Assembly: GCF_900090275.1 (NCBI RefSeq)
Contig: NZ_LT607755.1
Location: 1,178,001 to 1,242,000 of the forward strand
Direction: 5' to 3'
Origin: Micromonospora zamorensis
GTDB lineage: Bacteria; Actinomycetota; Actinomycetes; Mycobacteriales; Micromonosporaceae
DNA length: 64,000 nt
Part shown: piece by piece, positions 27,888-38,387 of the stretch
How the letters are laid out: every line of letters begins with the position of its first letter
Position numbering within the stretch: the first letter of the stretch is position 1
Notes under the pieces: generated by a model
The model's input: the letters and a program-made list of their open reading frames with translations, nothing else
Told to the model about the DNA's origin: nothing
Database searches by the model: none
Translations under genes and position numbers: made by a program

Positions 27888-28511
27888 ATGGCTTTGCGAC
27901 CGGACGAGTTCTACGACCACGCAATCGCCGCCGCGGACAGCGAGCGTCGGCTTCCGTTGGCACGGATGACGGGCTGGGAGATCAGTCCCTTCGAGCCGGA
28001 CGGGTTGCGCGTAACGCCCCTGCGCCCGCCGGTGCTCCCGGAGCCCCCGCGCCACGGTGAGGACCCGTCGGACTGTGACGCGTGCCGCGACCGGGACAAG
28101 GGCATCTGGTGGAACGACCACTGGCGACTGGTCCGGATCTCGGGCGTGGGCGTCCCGCTCGTACTCATGCTGCATCCGCGTGACCACTACGACATGGCGG
28201 ACCTGCCGGACGAGCTGGCCGCCGAACTGGGGCTGTTGGGCACCCGCATCGTTCGCCACATGCAGGCGCTGCCGCACATCTCGCGGGCTCACCTGTATCG
28301 CATCGGCGATGGTGGCGCCCACCTGCACATCTGGTTCTTCGCCCGGCCGGAAGGGCAGGCCCAGTTTTTCGGGTCGTGGCTGCCCGTCTGGGACGACCTG
28401 CTGCCGGCGTATCCGGCCGACGTCGCAGAGGCCGACGCTGAGATCGTGGCGGAGGCGCTGCTCGCGTCCCACGGAGGCCACCGGCCGCCCACGGATCGAA
28501 CAGGGCCCTAG
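27888..28511 (+). CDS. HIT-like superfamily protein
   Basis: A 207-residue protein with an HIT-type core in its second half: VLMLHPRDHYDMADLPDELA, then GDGGAHLHIWFFARP with an H-x-H element. A CDACRD pair in the middle may bind zinc. HIT proteins act on nucleotide conjugates, but the canonical triad is incomplete here (HLHIW), so activity is uncertain. TAGTCT at 27875-27880 lies 7 bases before the ATG, pointing to a leaderless transcript. Its TAG stop overlaps the stop of the convergent MOSC gene. Confidence 0.7.
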   Translation: MALRPDEFYDHAIAAADSERRLPLARMTGWEISPFEPDGLRVTPLRPPVLPEPPRHGEDPSDCDACRDRDKGIWWNDHWRLVRISGVGVPLVLMLHPRDHYDMADLPDELAAELGLLGTRIVRHMQALPHISRAHLYRIGDGGAHLHIWFFARPEGQAQFFGSWLPVWDDLLPAYPADVAEADAEIVAEALLASHGGHRPPTDRTGP

Positions 28512-29335
28512 CGGACGCGCTGCCCCAGGCGGAGCCGGCCTGTTTGAACGACATCGGCGTACGTCCCGAAGCAGGCCGCTTGCCCCAGCCCGGCGACCGG
28601 GACGCGGTAGTGCCGAGCCAGGGCGCTCAGCACCGAGCGGTCCGCCGGCAGGTCGGCCTGGGGCAGACCGGGAATGACGCACCTCGGGGTGGGCAGGGTA
28701 ACCCGGAGCACGACGTCGCCCAGACGTAGCTCCTGCCCCGGTTCCGGGTCACCGGGTGCGTCGATGACCAGGTTCGGTCGAAAGCGCGCCGCGGCCACAC
28801 TGGCGCCTCCGATGCGCTGGCCCAGCAGATCCAGCGCACCGGTGGTCACGATGTGGACGGCGCCGAAATCGACGAACCGGCCGACCCGTTCGGTGCCCGC
28901 GATCGTCGTGATGGTGTCCTGGCCGGGCCGGGTGCCGCTCATCCAGTCCGGCACCATGCCGACCTCGTCGGGCAACGTCCGGTGCAGCCGCGCGTCAGGC
29001 GGCAGCTCCCGGCTCAGCCGCACCGGGCGGCCCAGGTGCCTGCTCAGTGCGGCATCTGCCGCAGCGCTGCCGGCTCGCAGCGAGGTGCCGTCGACGTCCA
29101 GCGTCACCGTCGTTTCCGCGCCGTCGACGTGTGTCGTGGCGGCGACACCGCACAGGCGACCCCATCGTCGTGGATGTTTGGCGCTGCCCACCGTCCCGTC
29201 CAGGCGATCGATGCAGGCCCACGCCCGATCGCCGCGCAGACCGGTCGGCTCGACCTCGACCGCCGTGAGTGCTTCGCCTTGAGCGCTCTTGAGCGGGTAG
29301 CGCCGGAGCATGACAACCGAACTCATGACGACCAT
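28508..29335 (-). CDS. MOSC domain protein
   Basis: A 275-residue protein. The N-terminal beta-barrel has LRRYPLKSAQGEALTAVEVE and GLRGDRAWACID. The MOSC domain has FRPNLVIDAPGDPEPGQELR and VTLPTPRCVIP, with the conserved cysteine that can bind a sulfur or molybdenum-cofactor group. MOSC proteins handle activated sulfur, as in YcbX/YiiM-type detoxification. ATG at 29335 is the longest start; 29323 is equally plausible. Confidence 0.9.
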   Translation of the reverse strand: MVVMSSVVMLRRYPLKSAQGEALTAVEVEPTGLRGDRAWACIDRLDGTVGSAKHPRRWGRLCGVAATTHVDGAETTVTLDVDGTSLRAGSAAADAALSRHLGRPVRLSRELPPDARLHRTLPDEVGMVPDWMSGTRPGQDTITTIAGTERVGRFVDFGAVHIVTTGALDLLGQRIGGASVAAARFRPNLVIDAPGDPEPGQELRLGDVVLRVTLPTPRCVIPGLPQADLPADRSVLSALARHYRVPVAGLGQAACFGTYADVVQTGRLRLGQRVR

Positions 29336-29380
29336 GCTGCCCGATCACCGCTGGCAGGGCAGGGACAGCACGGGTTGTCG

Positions 29381-30235
29381 TCATACCCGGGAGGACGAGA
29401 GCGCTTCCGCGATCATTCGGTGGCCCTGCGCTTCGAATGGTTCGTCGCCTACGCGGTGGGCCCAGACGGCCGTGCCTATCGCCGCGCGGACCCGGTCGCG
29501 GTGCCACGCACCCGCATCGCGCGGATCGGGCCCGTACCCGTCGAGGAAGGCCGTTTCGAGGTTCGGGTCGCGGTTGAAGTCCTGGACGGCGAGCCGGGCG
29601 AAATCCGTGGACGCGGGACGCATTGCCGCACGGCCGAAGTCGATGATGCCCACGACGTCGTGGCGGACGATCCAGTTTCGTGGCTGCCAGTCCCCATGGG
29701 TGGGCACCAGGGTCGCGGGTGGTGTCGCCCAGGTAACGATCTCGGCTCGTAGGCGCTCCGCGGTGGCCGCGGCGATCCGGTGTGGTTGGCGGAGCCACGC
29801 CAGTGACTTCTCGTTCTCGCGCCTCTCGTAGTCGTCGTCCACGACGACACTCTGCGCGTGCAGCAGGGCCAGCAACTCGCCCGCCTGCCGATACACGGCG
29901 GGGTCGTCGGCGTGCGTGCTGCCCAGCACCAGCTCACCGGGCAGGTACCGGGTGACGAGGACCTTCGCGTCCGCGCTGCCGTGCACCAGGGCAGGCGCGC
30001 GTCCCCTGCTGGTCCAGGGGTGCAACCAGTTGAGGTGGGCATGGAGTTCTCGCTGGATGTGGTGGTCGTCAGCGCCGGCGGCTTTGACGATGAATCGTGA
30101 CCCGGCGTGGGTCATCTCGACGACGGTGGTCGTCGTCAGGCCCCAACTGTGGTCTCTCTCGACTGTCGCGTTCGGCAGCCACCGACCCACCAACGCCCGC
30201 TGCTGGGCAGAGAGGTTCCCGAGCGCAGAGGTCAC
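29381..30235 (-). CDS. Aminoglycoside phosphotransferase family kinase
   Basis: A 284-residue kinase-like protein. An N-lobe strand carries FIVKAAGADDHHIQRELHAH (Lys). The catalytic loop is LVPTHGDWQPRNWIV (HGDxxxxN) and the Mg site IIDFGRAAMRP. Substrates in this family range from aminoglycosides to small metabolites. GTG at 30235 lies 7 bases after a TATCAT -10 box, so it is probably leaderless. It is divergent from the 48-residue membrane peptide gene. Confidence 0.88.
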   Translation of the reverse strand: MTSALGNLSAQQRALVGRWLPNATVERDHSWGLTTTTVVEMTHAGSRFIVKAAGADDHHIQRELHAHLNWLHPWTSRGRAPALVHGSADAKVLVTRYLPGELVLGSTHADDPAVYRQAGELLALLHAQSVVVDDDYERRENEKSLAWLRQPHRIAAATAERLRAEIVTWATPPATLVPTHGDWQPRNWIVRHDVVGIIDFGRAAMRPASTDFARLAVQDFNRDPNLETAFLDGYGPDPRDAGAWHRDRVRAAIGTAVWAHRVGDEPFEAQGHRMIAEALSSSRV

Positions 30236-30318
30236 GGCCGAAATGATACGACTGAGCGCGGTGGCCTTCCGGGGGTTACAGTCAGCCGCCATCAATCCCC
30301 ATGATCGAGGAGAGCCCC

Positions 30319-30465
30319 ATGTCGATCCAGGCATTTCTTTACATCGTCGCCGTCATTCTCATCGTGCTCGCCGCCCTGCCCCTGCCCACCCGGGGCGTCT
30401 CGCTCGCGCTTCTGGGTGCGGCGTGCGCCCTGCTCGCCTACGCCTGGCCGGTGATCACCAACTGA
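30319..30465 (+). CDS. 48-residue membrane peptide
   Basis: A short gene with a strong GAGGAG ribosome site 6 bases before the ATG. The product starts MSIQAFLYIVAVILIVLAAL. It has two hydrophobic helices split by a PLPTRG turn and ends in WPVITN. It is almost entirely membrane-embedded. No known function; similar tiny double-helix proteins are widespread in actinobacteria. Confidence 0.75.
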   Translation: MSIQAFLYIVAVILIVLAALPLPTRGVSLALLGAACALLAYAWPVITN

Positions 30466-30641
30466 CGTGAGGGGCGGGTCGTCGTCGCGGCCGGTGGTCG
30501 GCAGTCACAAACTGCCGCCTGCCCGCCGTGTGCGGTGTCGCGGCGCGGTGCTGCGCGGCGGAGAGCAAGCCCTCCTCCGGTACGCGCACCAGGACGTTAA
30601 TGCCTTTGTCGGCCTGCCGGGGCGGTGTCTAGGGTCTGGTG

Positions 30642-31385
30642 ATGCGTTCGCGGCTGCTGGCAGTGACCGTCGAGGCGGACGACCCGGCTCGTGCGGCCCA
30701 GTTCTGGTCCGCTCTGCTCGGCCGGGAGGTCGTCGAGGACGCCGTCGGTGCGCTCCTGCCGGGCGAGGACGCCCAGCTTGCTCTTCGGTTCGTTCCGGGC
30801 CGCGCTGGTCAGCTCGGCGCGAACCGCATGCACCTGCACCTGACCAGCGCTGATCTCGACGAGCAGCAGCACACGGTGGCGACGGCGTTGAAGCTCGGTG
30901 GCCGCCACCTCGACGTTGGGCAACGACCCGAGGAGAGGCACGTCGTCCTGGTCGACCCGGCGGGCTACGCGTTCTGCGTGATCGAGCCGGGCAACGCCTA
31001 CCTCGCCGGATGCGGCTTCCTCGGTGAGCTCACCTGCGACGGCACCCGGGACGTCGGCCTGTTCTGGAGCAACGTGCTGGGCTGGCCGCTGGTGTGGGAC
31101 CAGGACGAGGAGACCGCGATCCAGTCACCACGCGGCGGCACCAAGATCGCATGGGCGGGCTCGCCGGTGGCCCCGAGAACCGAGCCGAACCGGCAGCGCT
31201 TCGAACTGGTCCCGGCCGCTGGCGACCAGCAGGCGACGGTCGACGAGCTGGTCTCGCTGGGCGCCACCCGACTCGATGTCGCTCAGGACGGCGCAGTCGT
31301 GCTGGCAGACCCGGACGGCAACGAGTTCTGCGTCAGGCCGGCGCACCACAGCTCCGCCGCGTCGCCTGCTGCGGCACCTCAATGA
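30642..31385 (+). CDS. Tandem VOC domain protein
   Basis: A 247-residue protein made of two glyoxalase-like modules. Module 1 (about 1-120) contains RLLAVTVEADDPARAAQFWS and VLVDPAGYAFCVIE; module 2 (about 125-235) contains RDVGLFWSNVLGWPLVW and VVLADPDGNEFCVRP. TAGGGT ends 6 bases before the ATG and there is no ribosome site, consistent with a leaderless transcript. Probably a small-molecule binding or modifying enzyme; substrate unknown. Confidence 0.87.
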   Translation: MRSRLLAVTVEADDPARAAQFWSALLGREVVEDAVGALLPGEDAQLALRFVPGRAGQLGANRMHLHLTSADLDEQQHTVATALKLGGRHLDVGQRPEERHVVLVDPAGYAFCVIEPGNAYLAGCGFLGELTCDGTRDVGLFWSNVLGWPLVWDQDEETAIQSPRGGTKIAWAGSPVAPRTEPNRQRFELVPAAGDQQATVDELVSLGATRLDVAQDGAVVLADPDGNEFCVRPAHHSSAASPAAAPQ

Positions 31386-31444
31386 GATGGCGTGACGCAG
31401 GGGCCTCCCCGCCCTTGCACGGCTGAGCACGAAGGGCTCGACCT

Positions 31445-32047
31445 TCACACAGCGATCGCCGCGATGGCGGCATGCGGTCGCTGGTCGCCTTCTCTCGGTC
31501 GCTCCAGGCGCTCGACCTCCTTGAAGCCGGCCCGGCTGAGTCGCTCGGAGATCTCGTCCAGGGGCCAGCGGTAGGCGGTCACGACCTTGTGGTCGAAGGC
31601 GCCGACCTCGTCGGCGACGAACACGCCCAGCACCACCGTCCCGGCCGGGGCGATCGCTCGCCGGAACTCGTTGAGGACGCCGTCCAGCTCCTGCGGTGGC
31701 AGATGGATCGTCGAGTACCACGCGAGGATGCCGTCGAGGGAGCCGCTGGCGACGTCGAGGTTATCCAGCGACCCGAGCTGGAACTCGACGTCCGGGTGGG
31801 CGGCCCGCGCGTGGGCGAGGAACTCGGGCACCAGGTCGATCCCCGCCGCGTCGACGCCCAGCGAACGCAGGTAACCGGTGAGATGGCCGGGGCCACACCC
31901 CAGATCGAGCACCCTGCCCGCCCGAGTCCCCAGATGCCGGCCGATGAACGAGAGGTCGGCCGGATCCACCTGCTCGCGGCTGCCGAACAGCCCGATGTAC
32001 AGCTCCGAGACGGACGCGTATGCCTGCCGGACCTTGTCCCTGTCCAC
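31445..32047 (-). CDS. Class I SAM-dependent methyltransferase
   Basis: A 200-residue methyltransferase with the SAM loop VLDLGCGPGHLTGYL (motif I), the acidic GIDLVPEFLAHARAAH after strand 2 and GILAWYSTIHLPPQELDGVL. The C-terminal strands are typical of the class. TATAGT at 32059-32054 lies 6 bases before the GTG start, so it is probably leaderless. The acceptor is unknown. Confidence 0.92.
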   Translation of the reverse strand: MDRDKVRQAYASVSELYIGLFGSREQVDPADLSFIGRHLGTRAGRVLDLGCGPGHLTGYLRSLGVDAAGIDLVPEFLAHARAAHPDVEFQLGSLDNLDVASGSLDGILAWYSTIHLPPQELDGVLNEFRRAIAPAGTVVLGVFVADEVGAFDHKVVTAYRWPLDEISERLSRAGFKEVERLERPREGDQRPHAAIAAIAV

Positions 32048-32094
32048 CCGGGCACTATACGGCCCACCGGAGCGGGTGGGTCCGCCCTGAAGGC

Positions 32095-32994
32095 CTACGC
32101 CCTCGTCGACGACCTGCGCTCTGTGGCCTCGGTGGACAGCAGGGTGGGCCAGTCCTGGCCCGTGGCCCAGTCGGCGAAGCTGTGCCAGCCGACCTCCGGG
32201 TAGTCGCGGCGCAGCGCGGCGACGTCAACGTGCAGGCCGACGGTGGTGAAGTACTCGAACATGGCCGCCAGGTCGGCGGACCAGTGTCGGACCCGGTCCA
32301 GGGGCACCCGTTGGTGGGTGATCGCCTGGCCGATGGCGGCGGCGAGGATCTCGGCCATCTGGCTGGGTGTGCGCTCGTCGGACGCGATGTCGATGCGCCG
32401 GCCGGCGAACTCGCCGGGGCGCTCAAGGACGAGCGCGGCGAACGCGCCGATGTCGACGGTCGGGATGAGGGTGAGCGGTCGATCGGCGGGCATTGGCCAC
32501 GCGAATGTGCCCGTGCGCAGGCCGTCGAGCGTCCAGCCGCTGGCGTAGTTGTCCATGAAGGCCGCCGGCGCGAGGACCGTCCACGGCACTGCCGAGGCGT
32601 GGAGGTGCTGCTCGACGAGGTGCTTGCTGTCGTAGTGCGGGACGCCGGTGCCCTGGTCGGCGTGTGCGGCGGTGGTCAGCACGACGTGGCCGAGGCCAGC
32701 GGCCGCCGCGGCGTCGACGAGGGCCCTGCCATGCCGGACCTCGGTGGCGAGGTCGGTGCCGAACGGTGTGGTGACCGCGAACAGCGAGGTGGAACCGGCG
32801 AGCGCGGCATCGAGGGAAACGCGATCGTCGAAGTCGGCTTGGCGCACCTCGGCGCCGAGATCGCGGAGGGCTTCGGCGGCCGGTGAGGTGGGGTGGCGGG
32901 TGAGCGCGCGTACCCGGTGGCCGGTTCTCAGCAGGGCGCGGGCGGTGGCACCGCCCTGGGCTCCGGTGGCTCCGGTGACGGCAACGGTGAGCAT
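32095..32994 (-). CDS. NmrA / NAD(P)H-binding quinone reductase-like protein
   Basis: A 299-residue atypical short-chain dehydrogenase: LTVAVTGATGAQGGATARAL (Rossmann loop), VLTTAAHADQGTG and a YDSK segment at the usual active-site place. NmrA-like proteins sense the NAD(P) state or reduce quinones. GGAG lies 6 bases before the ATG. It is divergent from the MarR gene at 33091 and shares an operator region with it. Confidence 0.88.
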   Translation of the reverse strand: MLTVAVTGATGAQGGATARALLRTGHRVRALTRHPTSPAAEALRDLGAEVRQADFDDRVSLDAALAGSTSLFAVTTPFGTDLATEVRHGRALVDAAAAAGLGHVVLTTAAHADQGTGVPHYDSKHLVEQHLHASAVPWTVLAPAAFMDNYASGWTLDGLRTGTFAWPMPADRPLTLIPTVDIGAFAALVLERPGEFAGRRIDIASDERTPSQMAEILAAAIGQAITHQRVPLDRVRHWSADLAAMFEYFTTVGLHVDVAALRRDYPEVGWHSFADWATGQDWPTLLSTEATERRSSTRA

Positions 32995-33021
32995 GGTCGC
33001 TCCAGAAGGTAGGATAGCTGC

Positions 33022-33083
33022 GTTACACATTAACTGCGCCACGCAGCAGACTAGGTCGGATTGCTGCGTCGCGCAACTAGTTG
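33022..33083. promoter_or_regulatory. MarR-type operator region between nmrA-like and marR genes
   Basis: A 14-base inverted repeat with one mismatch, TGCGCCACGCAGCA (33035-33048) and TGCTGCGTCGCGCA (33062-33075), has a 13-base spacer. A smaller repeat, GTTA-N5-TAAC, lies at 33022-33034. TAGTTG at 33078-33083 may be the -10 of the MarR gene. Confidence 0.6.
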
Positions 33084-33090
33084 GGATGTG

Positions 33091-33576
33091 GTGAGGATGG
33101 CAACGAACCGCCGCGCCAAGTTGTACGAGGATCTGTCGATGGCGTCCCGCCGCTATCTGGCGTCGTACGTCCTGTTCAACCAGGCCATTGCCGAACACCT
33201 CGGGCTACATCCGACCGACGTGCAGTTCCTGAGCCTGCTCACGGCAGCCCCCGCGCCGCTCACGGTGAAGGAGATCGCCGAGATGACCAGCCTGACCACG
33301 GGATCGGCCACTCGCCTGGTCGACCGACTCGAACGTGGCGGCTACGTCGAACGCACGCCCGACCAGGCGGACCGGCGCCGGGTGCTGGTCACCTCGGTGC
33401 CTGACCGACTCGACCGTGTCACCGCGGTCTGGGACGACCTTGGTGAGTCCTGGCAGGCACTGCTCGACGATCACACCGACGAAGAGCTTGAGGTGATCAC
33501 CCGTCACATGACGCGCGCGCACGACCTCAGTCACGCCCAGATGCGTAGCCTCCGGTCCAAGCCGAAGGCCGACTGA
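33091..33576 (+). CDS. MarR family transcriptional regulator
   Basis: A 161-residue winged-helix protein. The helix-turn-helix is LTVKEIAEMTSLTTGSATRL, followed by VDRLERGGYVERTPDQADRR (wing with D-x-R-R). The start is uncertain: GTG at 33091 lies 7 bases after TAGTTG (possible leaderless start), and an ATG at 33097 would remove two residues. It is divergent from the NmrA-like gene, which it probably regulates. Confidence 0.9.
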   Translation: MRMATNRRAKLYEDLSMASRRYLASYVLFNQAIAEHLGLHPTDVQFLSLLTAAPAPLTVKEIAEMTSLTTGSATRLVDRLERGGYVERTPDQADRRRVLVTSVPDRLDRVTAVWDDLGESWQALLDDHTDEELEVITRHMTRAHDLSHAQMRSLRSKPKAD

Positions 33577-33643
33577 GGTCGCCGCATGAGGCCTGCCTGG
33601 TCGGGCCCGTTTGTCGGACCGGCACGCCGGGCACAGAAAGACC

Positions 33644-33871
33644 ATGACGAATGAACGGGTCAAGTCTGTCGGCGGCTACTTCATGCGATTTCTCGGCGGA
33701 GTGGCAGTCATCATCGGCATTCTGGCGGTCTTCTCCAGTCTGGCCCAGGGCAATCTCGTCGGGATCGTCCTCGGCGTCGTCTTCGTTGCCGGTGGGGCAT
33801 ACATGCTCAAGCGCTCAGGCGGGGCCAGCCAGGCGCGCGGCGCGGCACCGACGTCAGGCAGCACCCGCTGA
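33644..33871 (+). CDS. Small membrane protein
   Basis: A 75-residue protein with two hydrophobic segments (FLGGVAVIIGILAVFSSLAQ and LVGIVLGVVFVAGGAYML) and a polar, alanine/serine-rich tail. No domain recognised. ATG at 33644 is chosen for the AGAAAGA purines just upstream. Confidence 0.6.
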   Translation: MTNERVKSVGGYFMRFLGGVAVIIGILAVFSSLAQGNLVGIVLGVVFVAGGAYMLKRSGGASQARGAAPTSGSTR

Positions 33872-33948
33872 GGCACGACCGGGTCGCCGGTCGTGCCGGC
33901 TCCGCAGACCTCACGGAACCGGCACGACCGACCTGATGGTGCACGTGG

Positions 33949-35619
<1,671 letters not shown>

Positions 35620-35621
35620 CT

Positions 35622-36635
35622 ATGAACATCGGGGAGATCGCTCGCCGGGCCGGGGTTTCCCGCAGCACCGTGTCCTACGTGCTGAGCGGAAAACGGACGG
35701 TGTCGGAGGCGACCCGGCAACGGATCCAGGCGGTCATCGACGAGCTGGACTATCGGCCGAACGCCAGCGCCCGCGCGTTGAAGGAGGGCCGCACCCGCAC
35801 CCTCGGGCTGGTGATCCCTCCGGCGAGCCAACGGTTGACCGACATGCAGTTGGGCTTCGTCGCCAGCGTCGTCGAGGCGGCCGCTCGCCACGACCTCGAT
35901 GTGCTGCTGTCGCCGTCCGGTGGCGACCACGACCGGTCGTTCGAGCGGATCGTCACAGGGCGTCGGGTCGACGGCGTGGTGCTCATGGAGATCCGCCTGG
36001 AGGACGAGCGGGTGACTCGGCTGACGAAGGCCGGCCTGCCGTTCGTCACGATCGGGCGGACGGCCGCACCACACGGCATGAGCTGGATCGACATCGACTA
36101 CGCCGGGTTGATCGCCCGGTGCGTGCACCACCTGGCCGATCTGGGGCACCGGCAGGTGGCCCTCGTGAACCGCTCCGCCGAGCTGGTCGCCGCGGGTTAC
36201 GGCCCCAGTCATCGGGCGCTGGCCGGGTTCCGGGCGGCTGCCGAGGAGCGGGGCCTGACCGGTGTGGAGGTCTGCTGCGGCGACGACACGGCCTCCGGCG
36301 AGGCGTGCGTCGAGCAGCTGCTCGTGACGCACCCGGACGTCACGGCGGTGGCCACCATCAACGAGGCAGCGCTGCCCGGAATGCAGCGCGCGTTGACCGG
36401 CGCCGGGTTGTCCGTGCCCGGCGACTTCTCCGTCACCGGCGTCGCGGCCCAGCACTGGGCGGAGGATTTCCGCCCACCGTTGACCGCTGCCGACGTGCCG
36501 ATGGTCGAGATGGGCGCCGAGGCGGTGTCGCTGCTTCTGGAGAACATCGCCGAGCGCGGGGCCGTGCCACGACACCGTCTGTACAGCCCGCCCATCTCGT
36601 TGCGCTCCAGCACCGGCCCGGTCCGGGCCCGCTGA
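35622..36635 (+). CDS. LacI family transcriptional regulator
   Basis: A 337-residue repressor. The N-terminal helix-turn-helix and hinge include NIGEIARRAGVSRSTVSYVL and ELDYRPNASARALKEGRT. A periplasmic-binding-protein-like sugar domain follows (TLGLVIPPASQRLTDMQLGF, IDIDYAGLIARCVHHLADLG). It converges on the importer/GH63 operon, with 7 bases between stops. It is the only LacI protein in the window, so it is the best candidate for the CGAATCGATTCG-type palindromes at three nearby promoters. A partial copy, GATTCGATTCGAG, lies just before its own start. Confidence 0.92.
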   Translation: MNIGEIARRAGVSRSTVSYVLSGKRTVSEATRQRIQAVIDELDYRPNASARALKEGRTRTLGLVIPPASQRLTDMQLGFVASVVEAAARHDLDVLLSPSGGDHDRSFERIVTGRRVDGVVLMEIRLEDERVTRLTKAGLPFVTIGRTAAPHGMSWIDIDYAGLIARCVHHLADLGHRQVALVNRSAELVAAGYGPSHRALAGFRAAAEERGLTGVEVCCGDDTASGEACVEQLLVTHPDVTAVATINEAALPGMQRALTGAGLSVPGDFSVTGVAAQHWAEDFRPPLTAADVPMVEMGAEAVSLLLENIAERGAVPRHRLYSPPISLRSSTGPVRAR

Positions 36636-36642
36636 GCCGGCC

Positions 36643-38355
36643 CTAGCCTCCCGTTGCCCGCCGTTGCTCCTGCGCGGCGGCGAGGATGAGATAGCTGCTG
36701 GCGGTCCAGGTGTAGGCGCGGTCGCGCAGCCCGGCCCCGGTCTCGGCGTCGAAGTTCTCCGCGAACCCGGACTTCTCACACAGGGCGAGGAATCGTCGAC
36801 TGATGTCGTCGGCCATCCGGCTCTGGCCGGCCCGCCGCAGACCGTCCTCGACCAGGACCGTGGAGGGCGCCCAGATCGGCCCGCGCCAGTAGCCGTCGGC
36901 GACGTAGTGGGCCGAATCCGTCGGTTCGGTGGCCAGCCCGTGCGTGGTCAGGTGGGTTTCGACGCCCCGCGCCAGCGCTGCCGCGACCGGTGCCGGCAGG
37001 TCGGCCCCGAGCGCGATGGGCATCAGGTCGAGCAGGCTGCGGCTGGCCCTCCGTCGCCCGGTGCGAGGGCTGCGGGCGGTGAAGCGTTCGCCGTCCCACA
37101 GCTCCCGCAGCAGGCCCGCGCAGATCCGGTCGGCCTCCCGGGACCACGGCTCGGCCGGCTCGCCCAGCTCGGTGGCGAGGTCCGCGAGGCAGCGGAGCTG
37201 CGAGACCAGGAAGGCGGCGAGGTCGGCCGTCTGGAGGACCCGGTCGGCGTCGAAGGTGGTCGCGTTGTCCCAGCCGCTGTCATTGCCGTGCTGGTAGTGG
37301 GGCAGGTCCTGGCCGGGAGCTCGACGGGCGTCGAGCCAGAACCGGGTCCAGCGGGCAAGCCGGTCGTACGTCTGCGCCAGCGCCGCCCGATCCGGTGGCT
37401 GGGGAAGTCGTCGGCGCAGGTGTCGCAGGGCCCAGCCGTGGATGGGGGGCTTGACGAAGTTGTGCAAAACCTCGGAGTGGGTGACCGAGTCGGGCAACGC
37501 ACCGGCCTCGTCCTGGTGGTCGAAGGGCAGATGGAACTGGTGCCAGGCCAGCTCCGGCTCACCGGCGGCCAGGGCGATCGCGTTGAAGCAGTGGTCCCAG
37601 CTCCACACCTTGTCCATCCAGTGCTTGGACATCAGGACCGCCGGTCGGGTGACGAAGCCCGCTGGGGCGACGGTGGCCGACCACAGCACGTACGCGGCCA
37701 GTTCGGCGGCAGGGGTCTCCGCGCCGCGCCACGGCGCGATCGCGTCGACGAACGCGGTGAACTCAGCGGTCCGGTCCCGGCACAACTGCTCGAAGGTGAC
37801 CGATCCGGCGTACGGGCGGCGGGCGGTGGCGTACTCCTCGACCGCGATCTCCCAGGGCTGGTCGCCCGGCAGGTCCAGTGAGCGGTCGGCGGTGCCGAGC
37901 GCCTCCGCGCCGTCGGTCCGCGCGAGAGTGCCCGAGAGCACCGTGACCCGGTAGCGGCGACCCGTCTCGTACGAGGTGAACACGTGTGACCCGTCGAGCG
38001 GGTCCAGGTACAGGTAGGTGCCGCTGAACGGTGTGAGGGTGCGCGCGGCGGCGGCCACCCGCAGACCGAGCCCTCGGCCCCGGATCCGCAGGGTGTCCGG
38101 TCCGTCGTAGACGGCTTCGATCCGACCGGTGCCGTCACGCCAGGTCAGCAGCGCGGGGGTGGCGACGACAGTGGTGCCGGCGACCGTGGGGGACAGGCGC
38201 AGCACCGGATGCATCCCGGTCTGGTGGGAGACCAGGTGCAGCTCGTCGGCGTACGTCTTCTCGGCTACCACCGGGGAGATGTTGAACCAGGAACCGCGGT
38301 AGCTGAACGGGATGTCCTGGATTGCGAACTCCGGACCGGACGGGGCGACGGTCAT
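36643..38355 (-). CDS. GH63-like (MGH1-type) glycoside hydrolase
   Basis: A 570-residue enzyme without a signal peptide, so probably cytoplasmic. An N-terminal beta domain (about 1-200) precedes an (alpha/alpha)6 barrel with SKHWMDKVWSWDHCFNAIAL, then GNDSGWDNATTFD and YWRGPIWAPSTVLVEDGL. These are shared by GH63 and related glucosidase/trehalase clans (inverting; Asp and Glu acids). It is the last gene of the importer operon and may hydrolyse the oligosaccharide brought in. The linkage cannot be read from sequence. ATG at 38355. Confidence 0.8.
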   Translation of the reverse strand: MTVAPSGPEFAIQDIPFSYRGSWFNISPVVAEKTYADELHLVSHQTGMHPVLRLSPTVAGTTVVATPALLTWRDGTGRIEAVYDGPDTLRIRGRGLGLRVAAAARTLTPFSGTYLYLDPLDGSHVFTSYETGRRYRVTVLSGTLARTDGAEALGTADRSLDLPGDQPWEIAVEEYATARRPYAGSVTFEQLCRDRTAEFTAFVDAIAPWRGAETPAAELAAYVLWSATVAPAGFVTRPAVLMSKHWMDKVWSWDHCFNAIALAAGEPELAWHQFHLPFDHQDEAGALPDSVTHSEVLHNFVKPPIHGWALRHLRRRLPQPPDRAALAQTYDRLARWTRFWLDARRAPGQDLPHYQHGNDSGWDNATTFDADRVLQTADLAAFLVSQLRCLADLATELGEPAEPWSREADRICAGLLRELWDGERFTARSPRTGRRRASRSLLDLMPIALGADLPAPVAAALARGVETHLTTHGLATEPTDSAHYVADGYWRGPIWAPSTVLVEDGLRRAGQSRMADDISRRFLALCEKSGFAENFDAETGAGLRDRAYTWTASSYLILAAAQEQRRATGG

Positions 38356-38387
38356 GGGTGGCGGGTGCCTTTCTGAGGTGCGGGTGG

